From Patiria pectinifera (taxonomy: Eukaryota > Echinodermata > Asteroidea > Valvatida > Asterinidae), in assembly GCA_029964075.1 (NCBI GenBank), contig CM057129.1:10779430-10843429 (forward strand): a stretch of DNA of 64,000 nucleotides. Reading direction: 5' to 3'. Both the position numbers and the translations under genes were made by a program. Position 1 is the first letter of the stretch. Each line of letters opens with the position of its first letter. Positions 55,127 to 64,000 of the stretch are shown one piece after another. The notes under the pieces are model-generated. The model was not told the origin of the DNA, did no database searches, and saw nothing but the letters and a program-made list of their open reading frames with translations.

Positions 55127-56949
55127 AAAATGCTAGTATAATGTAGTCAGGAAAAATAATGAAGGAAAAATGAAAGGCATCCCCACGCCTTTCGTTTCTG
55201 TAACGGCCAGCTTACCGGGTTTCAGGCCCTTTTACCTGCCCCCTTCCCCTCCACTCACCGCCCAACATAACAGGAAGCACATGGACAATTTGGTTCTGTA
55301 TCCGCCGTGAAGGGGCAAGGTGTGTAGGCCGTTTCGGTCTGAAGATTGTAAAGCATTAATTAGGTGGTTGCGTCCCGAAGATTGATGGTAGATGGGTGAG
55401 ATGGGGGTGGGGGTGGCAAAGCCTCTGTGAGAGAGGCTGGATAGGGTGAAAGTTGAACCCACGTCAGCTTACGGGCAGGTATGTTAGGAGCAGGGTCGTT
55501 GCAAAGTGCAGCGGTGAAGGCTGAGTGCCCGATTTAGGAAACATGGTGTGCGCATTAAACAGACGGCCAGCTCCACAGGCCAGACGACGTAGTGCGGACG
55601 TCCTGTCCTCTTTGCCCTGGTTATAGCTGTTCCAACAATCCCACCCGTGATTTTCAAATATCCGATGGCAGATTCATTTCAGTTAAAATATTAGTGTTGT
55701 TCGTTCCCATCGTGGTCAAACTCATGGTCCAAGCCGGATGTTGAGATACAATACGTCACTTCAAACTCAGTGGTGTAACCCGGAAAGCTAGGGTGGGCGT
55801 GCCTCACCACTCGGCCAGCCTGGGATTCGGGGGAGGCGCTTAACTCTTTGAATGCTTCCTCCCGAAAATGAGGAGTCTTAAATAAGGTCCCTTTAAATGA
55901 ACACGCCAATGAGTAATACTTCGCGGCGTAATATCTCTCGGAAATACTAGGTTTGAAAACTACACACCCTAAATAGGCATAAGTATAAGTACTGTTTGGA
56001 TTGTGGGCAGTATTGTTCCGCTAGAAATCAGGCACACTCAGGGGCACACTTATTGATTATTTTGGACTTTCGGTAGAATATGGGCCATCGTCTTTTTAAA
56101 TTTTCTCAGTAGGTATTCTTATAGGCCGGCCTATTTGAGCGGGGACAACTGTAAGTTGTCATCAGCAGAAAATTGATGATTGAATTACCAAAAACAGTGA
56201 CACTCGATAGGTTACCCAACGAAAAACAAATGTCACGACACGACTGTTAATGCTGAAAAAAGTAGATTTATTCTTCCTCTTCCTGTCGACGAAACTATTA
56301 ATAGAAAGGGGAACAACAGCACTGTAGCATTAAATAAGCACCCCCCCCCCCTCTCCACTTCAGCATATTGGTTAGGGGTCCGCCGTTAGCTGCCCAGGGT
56401 GGTTAGGAGGGGGAAGGGATGGTGGGGCAGGGGCTCAATATGGAAATTCGTGCTTGGCTTGGAGATCAGGCTATTAAAGGCTTAGTGTTTTCTAAGAAAA
56501 GAAGTTTGTTGCACATGGTAGGATCCAAACAGTTGGGGTAAGTTTGGGATAAGGTTTGATGAGGCGAGGGTCAAGATCGGGGTTGACCTAATTATGTGTT
56601 TGGTTTTTGGTATAGGTTGGGCTCAATAAGCGGAGGTGGGAGGGCCTCAATTAGCGAGGAGGGGGTTCTGCAGGTGCAAGGTCGATTGCATGCCGAGAAG
56701 TTGGCCGGGCCCACAAGTTTGACAAGTGGATGGGGATAGATGAATGGTTATAATTAAGTTGCCTTTGGAAACGGCTGCAATCTGCAAAATAAGTATACTT
56801 CATCGTAAGAGGGCGGCAACTGTACATGCACCTGATAAATTACTACGCTTTCGTTTTTCCATCTAAAAAGTAGACTGCATAACCTGACTACAAAATATCA
56901 GCCACCAAATGCGTGGCTCCATTAAATAACACGAAGCGCAAAACAAGCA
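55127..56949. other. Intergenic DNA before C1q-6
   Basis: Homologous to 23010-23799 and then, after the empty site at about 55929, to 28721-29790. No gene. Confidence 0.6.
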
Positions 56950-57326
56950 CTAATTGAAACACGTATGGCCGATGTACGTCATTATTTTATCCACCAATCG
57001 GAGTTAGTCAGACAACAAGTCGGTGACCACAAGTGAGTGGTCTGTGATTGACAGGTGCCAATCACAATCCACGTGTTTGATTGTGTCACCGACATCCATA
57101 AAGTCATTCCACCAATTAGATGCGTCTGTTGAAGTGTCGGTGATACAAGCTTCAGGGTTTAACTGTGGTAATGTAACATCAACATCATTTCCCTCTCATC
57201 AATATGAAGCGAGTCAGTGATGTGTGATTGACAGCACGCAAGGGGCCAATCACAAAACAGGCTCGCAAGTTCCTCAGTCACTGCTCGGGAAATCGACTTC
57301 AATATTTAAGTCACAAGCTGCCGGCT
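56950..57326 (+). promoter_or_regulatory. Promoter of C1q-6
   Basis: CCAAT boxes, CACGTG, GTCACCGACATCC with GTGTCGGTGA, and TATA-like AATATTTAAG at 57301-57310. Confidence 0.78.
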
Positions 57327-57411
57327 CACTCCTCACAACGACTGCAGCTCATGTTCATGTCCAGACGACAACCCGAGAGAACTGTTTGCAAGAGCGAACA
57401 AGAATTGCACG
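57327..57411 (+). other. C1q-6 leader exon 1 (contains uORF start)
   Basis: Ends CACG|GTGAGTTTTTG. ATG at 57351 opens 20 codons (MFMSRRQPERTVC..) in the same frame as gene 3. Confidence 0.68.
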
Positions 57412-57613
57412 GTGAGTTTTTGATACAATCTTTGACGATAATTCTTCCAACTTTGGGATTGATCTTTTGATTTATGATATTGACAAAAATGTGCTTATAG
57501 CCAAAACAGTGCGCTGTAAATATTTCCGACCATGATGATCCCGTTTCCATACGTTAACTCGATAACTTATCGATAGGTGTTTGAATAATCACCAGATATT
57601 ATAATGTATATAA

Positions 57614-57986
57614 GGCCCCCAAAAAAGTCTCGGGTTTCTGGTATGGAGCTTGCCCAAAAAGTGGTGCGGCGAGTTTTGTTTTTGTTTTTTTGTTACCGGT
57701 TTGTTTTTTTGCTTCAAATGTCGGCTGATGACTGCAAATGGTGCCCGACTAAACTTAGTGCAAATATTATGGGAGACTAGAGAGGCCACATAAAGCTTTT
57801 TCTCGATCATAACCCCATCTAAAAACACGTTTAATTGTGCAGCAGCAGGATTCTAGTCGAACCAGTGAATTTGGCGGTTTTGAGACATCATCTTTCATTG
57901 AAAAAAAAAATCATTTTGCCGACGCGCATGGCTACAGCGACGCGAGCGCATACCAGAAACCGGAGACTTTTGTTTGGGGGGGGGCC
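57614..57986. mobile_element. PIF/Harbinger-like MITE in C1q-6 intron
   Basis: GGCC termini with TAA duplications (57611-57613, 57987-57989). Orthologous to the insertion at 47734. Confidence 0.9.
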
Positions 57987-59317
57987 TAATGTAGCTGAAT
58001 TAGTTCTTAGCCTGAACAGTTGCTGCAGATTCACACCAACATTTTGTGAGGCCAAAGTTTCAGGCAATAAAAGCTAAGAGCAAACTAATAAGGGTTTTAT
58101 TTTATTTGTTCGGAATAAGGAATTCCTGTCTGACGATATTATTGCTGCTTCTTCCATGGTGCACTCTCAATTGTCCAAAATTCTGACTGCTATAGCTCTG
58201 ACGAACTTACTTGAATTCTTGTCGCTAGCGATAGCTCACTATAAATTCATGAAAGTTTTATAGTTTTTATTGCCATTTAGGTTCGCCAGTTTTCCAGTCA
58301 TACCTGGCTGAAGGTTTTCAAGAGCATATTACATGAAGTTCCATATATATTGTTATTCAGGTTCACACACTTGCACAATATTCAGATGATAAATTAAAAC
58401 CTTTTTTTCTTGTTAAAAGAAAGAAATCTTGCAAAAGTTCGACACTTGACCCATAATATCAGTATGACCATTCAGCCCCTTGATTTCTTGCTAGTTTTCC
58501 CTGTTTATTGTGTCAAACATATAATCCCGATGCTCTGCGCTCACCTTTTTTTCCGGCAATCACTCTGACTGATTCAGGATAAAAGGTTATGCGGAAGTTG
58601 GCCACGGAAGAACGTATAAAGGAAATCGGGACATCTTAAACATCCTGTCCTATGTTGTGTCATTTAAAATTGGGATAATCTCAATACCTTTTGAGCTTCG
58701 TTTTTAAACTGTGTCATTTAAGTAGTTCACAGTGCGTCATTCCGGTTTGATCACTATATTAGACGTTTTACTTTCAAACATTGCACGATAAAAGTGTCAC
58801 TGGTCAGATTAGACTAGAGGGCGCAAATACGAACGGACTGGATCATTATTACACACTCAGTTTTATTCAAGTCCAAATTGCTTTATCTGCCTGGACTCAT
58901 TTTTTGAAATCATGTTAACACTTGATGTTTGTACAAATTATTCGGGCCGTCTGTTCTGCTGTCCGACTTCAACGTTTAAAGCACCAGCTTTCATATGAAT
59001 TCAGCCATGTAATTAAGCAATATTTTCAGTGTTTAAGGTTTTCAATAATAGTACATATTTCCTTCAACCTTAAAGATTTTCCGAGAGACAGTCATGGTTG
59101 ACAAACAGATGGTGGTTGATGCTAATAGCCAAACAGGTGCGCTAATTTCCCACCATCAGGGAAACAATTCTTTTTTTAACGACTGTAACTTAACTGCGGT
59201 GGTCCACCTGTAATATTTCCGCCACTATACTTCACTGGTATGAGATCGGTTGTCCATATCATTGGAGAAAATAACTCAATAACTCATTTTCAAAAAAGTT
59301 GTATTATTTTCCGCCAG

Positions 59318-59375
59318 CAATCTGCTCATGTATTGATTATTTCCTTCGTGATAAAATTCAAGAACATTACATCAA
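59318..59375 (+). other. C1q-6 putative leader exon 2
   Basis: 58 bases between acceptor CCGCCAG and donor CATCAA|GTGAGTAG; same length and phase as gene 3. Four differences from gene 3 in its first half would all change amino acids of the uORF. Confidence 0.6.
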
Positions 59376-61286
59376 GTGAGTAGTTCTTATTGTACATTTT
59401 CTCTCAATTTAGCGTAATAGCATAGTATTTTGGTGGAAGACTGTGTTTGTTTATTCACTGATAACGTTTTGGTCACCATTATAAACAGAAAACGTCATGC
59501 GACAGTGATATTTAAAGAAGTGAGGGATCCCCCTCCCCTACAACCACCGTCAAGCCGTGACAAATGGCCAATCGTTGCTTAGAAATCCTGTTTGAGGCAT
59601 AAAGATTATTTAAAGACCATCATTAATGTAGGATTTCCGGCTGAATTCGTTTAATTCAAATTTAATTGTGTGCTTTCAAATAAAAACAGTTTGCTAATTC
59701 CTAAATCACTTAAAGTCATTCTCAGACTTGCAATGTTGTATATGAAGCCTGTCAATTTAGATTTTGCATCTTTCTTTTTAGAAAGGCAGATTACTCGACA
59801 TATCGTCACCGGGTTCACCGGAAAAAAATCTTTTCATTCTTGTGTGTGCTTACATACAATTTACAAACTAAATACAACCCAAAAAATCAGAGAACTAAAT
59901 GAAATAAAACCGAGATACAGATAGCAGAGATTGAAGACTGCGTTAACCGTCAATCGTATTGGTGAAGAAAACTTGATTGATTTTCATTATTTTTTTTCAT
60001 TATTTTTTTATGTCCACATAGTAATTACAAAAACTAACTGGTCAATATAAAAAAAAATCTGTTTTTTTTCGTAAGAGGCCGATGTTTGGGCGAGTACTAA
60101 AAAGTTCATTCTTTCTGTCACTTAATAGACACTTAATATTTAACTGTTAAGTTCTGATATGCACGTTTCCTGTTTCCTTCCCTGACATTTTAAATTGTCT
60201 TTGTACATTCCTTAATACAATTTCATCAAAACCTCATGTCATTTTTTACCTTGTTTTCACACTGCCACATAATATCTTCAAGAGAAAGGGTGAGGGTGGA
60301 AGGGCTCTGTGAATTAAAATTTGCCTTTTTTGATACATTTTCGGTCACTGCCGGGGGAGGGCGCCACCTCCGCACCCCTGGATTCGCCACAGATCTTGCT
60401 AAACTGCCGCATTTGGTTAAACATGTTCTACTTTGGTAAACGTATGCATGCATGTGAATTCCCGAGCAGAACTGAAATCAAAAGCACAATAATGGCAATG
60501 CAAATACCTAAATTGCCTACTTTTTTACGCGTATAGTGAAGATACCCTTTAATATTTTGATCGTTCGCTAAATTCGACTGGGTTTGAAAATGCTTGCGCG
60601 TTTATATTCGAATTTGAAAGAAAGTGTTCGAATATTGAACGGGCAAGTTGTGCAATTGGACGGGAATAAAGCTATTGGAATGCAGAATTATTAAAAACTT
60701 GCATTATGCTTTCAAAAACTCATCAGTTGCTTGATAGTGCCTTAAAAATGCATACATTTGTGGGAGGAAGGAATTTTAATAACTTTAATGAATGTGTTTG
60801 AATAAATTGAACGGTGATTTCAGGCAGCATTTAGTTTCCCGAAAATTTCACATAGCCGCATTAAAACATGTTGTTTTTCTGGAGGTATTCGGCCAGGAAA
60901 ATACTGGTCAAATAATAATTTGTCCATTATTTACAGGTGTGTAATTGTTCCTGTTTTCGAATGATGATTTATAAAACTGAAACAAAAAAAACCTCACAAT
61001 TTCATTCAAACTAATAATAACATTATTTCACTCCTTAACTCAAGTATAAACATTACCGGTTTTCTTTGTTCGTTTTTTCAGCCTACAGTGAACTCCTTGT
61101 GATCTCTTCTTGGACCTGTTCTTTAAGTCTTCAAGAGCAAACCATCGAGGTCGGTGTGATGATGTTTAATTGATTCTATCATGATCGTGGAAAGGGCGTG
61201 CCGTCACATAAGAAAAATAATGTAATTCGGTCTCCTTTCCAAACTTTTATCGGCGGGCAAAACAATACAAGTGTGGATTGCCCATA

Positions 61287-61300
61287 GTTGCCATGGCAAC
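61287..61300. promoter_or_regulatory. Perfect X-box, C1q-6
   Basis: GTTGCCATGGCAAC followed by AGATTTAAAAAG; ATG of the open extension at 61383. Confidence 0.75.
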
Positions 61301-61475
61301 AGATTTAAAAAGAACCCATCTTTTTATTTACATGTTATCCCCTTGCTCTCGGATAGGCCACTGCCGACACATTCTCTGAATAATGATTCCTCCAAATTAT
61401 GTCTCGTATACAAATTCCTCAGTTTATGTAGCGATTTTGTTTGTAATTTTAGGCCCTGTATTGTTTTCCTTTCAG

Positions 61476-62303
61476 ATGAAGATCTGCGTGGCCACCATTC
61501 TGTCAATCGCCCTCCTTCTGGGTAACTCTGTCAAGCTCCGAGCTTCCGTTACTGGGCCGGTTCCCTCGGATGGCGATGGTCCTGCGTCTCAGGTGTGTCA
61601 GCAGTGCTGCCAGGGACCTGCTGCAATACCCGGCATACCAGGTCTGCCTGGGCCAGTAGGACCGATGGGGCCGTACGGTCAGCCGGGGTCAAAGGGCGAT
61701 GCAGGTCACGAAGGTGAGATTGGCCCTATTGGACCTATGGGTGAGCGGGGAGCTCCTGGGGACACTGGGTCTAAAGGTGATGATGGGATTGGTCTGCCCG
61801 GAAAGATAGGTCCGAGAGGGCTACCTGGTTTTGCTGGAGGAACTGGGGAAACTGGTGTCAAAGGTGAGAAGGGTGAGCCAGGGGAGACACCAGACGACTC
61901 CAACCAGCGGGTGGCATTCACCGTGGTGAGGACGAGCGACTCGGATACCTCTTCGAGTCACGACACCCGTTTGCCATTCCAGCAGGCCGAGACCCTTCTG
62001 CCGGGTACAAGTTTCGATCTCGAGACCGGCGCTTTCACATGTAGTGTGCCGGGCACCTACGTATTTACGTTTTCTGTTCTGAAGTATAGCAACAGCGGTT
62101 ATCTTTACATCCATCTTGTTAAAAACGACTACAAGGTGATCAGTACCAATGGTCAAGCAAATCAGCGTGGTCAGTTGTCTGGTAGCGCGGTGCTGGTTCT
62201 GCATCGAGGAGACACGGTGTATCTTACGATGGCCGGTAGGGTGCATAGTGGTTCCACCCATCACTGGACCTCATTCAGTGGCTTTCTCCTTTTCTCCGAA
62301 TAA
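61476..62303 (+). CDS. C1q-6: secreted collagen-like C1q-domain protein, 275 aa
   Basis: Signal peptide (MKIC..), CQQCC at 41-45, collagen stem about 53-138 with 17 triplets, a Gly-Ile-Gly break, then 11 triplets. The C1q domain is about 142-275 with FDLETGAFTC, the PGTYVFTFSV core and TSFSGFLLFSE end. Start is the ATG directly after TTTCAG. Stem is type GFAGGTGETGVKGEKG (as genes 3 and 4), the C1q half is type 2/5. Private loop STNGQANQRGQ and AGRVHSGSTHHW. Stop within AATAAATAAATAA. Frame intact. Confidence 0.94.
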   Translation: MKICVATILSIALLLGNSVKLRASVTGPVPSDGDGPASQVCQQCCQGPAAIPGIPGLPGPVGPMGPYGQPGSKGDAGHEGEIGPIGPMGERGAPGDTGSKGDDGIGLPGKIGPRGLPGFAGGTGETGVKGEKGEPGETPDDSNQRVAFTVVRTSDSDTSSSHDTRLPFQQAETLLPGTSFDLETGAFTCSVPGTYVFTFSVLKYSNSGYLYIHLVKNDYKVISTNGQANQRGQLSGSAVLVLHRGDTVYLTMAGRVHSGSTHHWTSFSGFLLFSE

Positions 62304-64000
62304 ATAAATAAATAATAAATAAAATTAAATCACAACGCACAAATATACAGGAGTAGTGCTGCAGTTTTTTTGTTTTCGCTTTCCATTTTGCCAAAAAAGT
62401 AACCAATGAATTAAAAGAAAAATGTTCAATGTCATGATAATAAGAAAGATGATTGATTCTTAATACAAAGCATTTTACATTCAAGTATCTAAACTGCGTA
62501 AAAACAGTTCATTAAAAAGAAGTTAAATGACTTTTGAAAAAGAAGGTTTTAGCTGCGATTGAAAAAACATTCAAATTCGTTATTTTTTGCTCAAATAACG
62601 TGGAATCTGCACGGTCACCGTATGCCTTGCCAGGCTTTGGACGAACTTTAGGAAGGTTGAACTGAACCCCATCACAGCTTTTAGTGCGAATGTTAAACGC
62701 ATGAACTGATAAGTTTGTACCGAAGAATCTTGAATTCATTCTGCACCGTAACCGACATCCAACTTAGTTCCTGAATTATGGGCGTACGACCCTTCCTTCT
62801 GCATATATGTTATTATTTTTAAACTGGTAATCGTATGAAAAGACATAAACCGTTACAATAGTCTGTCTGGGAAGTAACAAATGCATGTATTAAAATATAT
62901 TGTTATTGTTTTTTTTTTCATTTGCATTTCGCATACCGTATACAGCCAGCGATTAAATGAAGTATGGTGATATCATTAATTTATTCATCCTCGGAAACTT
63001 TTTTTTCTTGAAAATACAAGAGTTTCAAAAAGCGCCACAGTGAACCAAGAACTCTCAACTTTTGTTAAACACTTTATTGTATCCCAGGTTAAACATGTAC
63101 AATTGAGTTTTTGTTTCATGTTAAAAGTTGAGATTTAGAGCTTTCACTTTGATGAAATTGTTTACGATTTAATGTAAGTTTAGTTGATAATGTGACACTA
63201 TATCAGAAGATTACGCAATTATGATTCTATAGTATCAATTTGATTGTAAGAATTTTTTCTCTAAGTATATATTTGAGGATGTGCTCTTGTAAGCAGCTAA
63301 ACCAATTAAAGCACAGAAATTAATCCTATTAAACATGTGATCAGTATCGAATATAAATACTCATAAACTGTGTTTGAACATTACTTTAACTGAACATTTA
63401 GCTTTAAACAATATGGAAAACCTTGTCCCACTCGTAATACATTCCGTCGAATTCCTCTCAAGAAAGTACAATTACAGAGTAAATTACAGAGTAACATTGT
63501 CGTTGAAATGAACGAGCAAATCCCAGTCTGACTTTTACAAACAAATTAATTTCTTATTAAGTACTTAAATCTGTGATTATAGATAACAATTCTAATCCCT
63601 TTGATATTACAAATTATTGCAAACAGAGTCAGTTAATGACCTGTATTTTTGTCCATATTTGTTTGTTTTGACTTGTAGATTTGGGGATCGGTGTTAATGA
63701 AAGGCCGGGTTAACATTGGTTGAGGATGGATGGGGTGGAGGATGAATGATTAGTGGTGTCGAGAGGGTTAGAAATTGAGGACGAAGGGCGGGGGAAACAA
63801 TGAATGGCACTAAGACGATGGTGTAGTCTACTTATCCCATTCACCCCACGGATTCTTAAAATGCTAAAACATGTAGACAGAACAAAATGAAAAATGAAAA
63901 ATGCTGGATGTCAGGCCCATGTATCTTTGCCCCCCCCCCTTCCCTCCCCCAACACAACCGGAAGCCCACCGACATTGTTGTTCTGCATCCGCCTGTGAAG
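62304..64000. other. Type I 3' flank of C1q-6
   Basis: Third copy of the type I flank, close to 51314-53090 and 14978-18800. Carries the second empty Penelope target (TTCTTATTAAG at 63551-63561). No gene; the window ends within the block. Confidence 0.65.

Larger units (their letters stand above)
57412..61475 (+). other. C1q-6 introns (4.1 kb)
   Basis: Longest of the set. Contains the MITE at 57614, leader exon 2 at 59318, a left-truncated hAT-like MITE (about 60280-60393) and the X-box. No other gene. Confidence 0.65.

Overview
The window is eukaryotic, AT-rich animal DNA. It has a typical metazoan gene structure (TATA-like promoter, short leader exons, GT-AG introns), secreted collagen-plus-C1q proteins, a Penelope-like retroelement with a GIY-YIG domain, LINE relics, tRNA-derived SINEs and many short inverted-repeat elements. 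The species cannot be named from sequence alone. Lineage-specific C1q expansion and the repeat types fit a marine invertebrate (for example an echinoderm, lancelet or mollusc); this is inference.

The backbone is a tandem array of six C1q-like genes, all on the + strand. Coding exons are at 1504-2319, 13864-14304 (N-terminal part lost in a 500-base assembly gap), 33715-34551, 42480-43307, 50486-51313 and 61476-62303; they are called C1q-1 to C1q-6 here. Each complete copy encodes a signal peptide, a CxxCC cysteine cluster, a collagen stem of 27-28 Gly-X-Y triplets with one shared interruption, and a C-terminal C1q domain. The whole protein lies in one exon that begins at the ATG directly after a splice acceptor. 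For genes 2-6 the promoter and first leader exon lie about 3-4 kb upstream (9.8, 30.2, 38.8, 47.5 and 57.4 kb). A second small leader exon can be seen in genes 2, 3 and 6; it is damaged in gene 5 and deleted in gene 4.

The array grew by segmental duplication. Intergenic DNA after genes 2, 5 and 6 is one homology class (type I). DNA after genes 3 and 4 is a second, older-diverged class (type II). Because duplicates carry empty sites, several transposon insertions can be proved from this window alone: a 2.0-kb 5'-truncated Penelope-like element (16304-18335, 11-bp target duplication), a 4.9-kb DNA element with inverted repeats of about 0.4 kb and a LINE nested inside (23800-28720), a 627-bp MITE 42 bp after the gene 2 stop, and PIF/Harbinger-like MITEs with TWA duplications (five copies, one nested in a hAT-like MITE).

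The most intriguing observations are in the C1q gene leaders. A perfect 14-bp X-box (RFX site) sits in the last intron of genes 3-6, just before a TATA-like stretch and, in genes 3, 4 and 6, an open extension that would add a hydrophobic N-terminus. In genes 3 and 6 a two-exon 40-codon upstream ORF ends exactly on the main ATG. Region 1-9.4 kb holds gene 1 and older repeat debris. No rRNA, true tRNA gene or CRISPR was seen.
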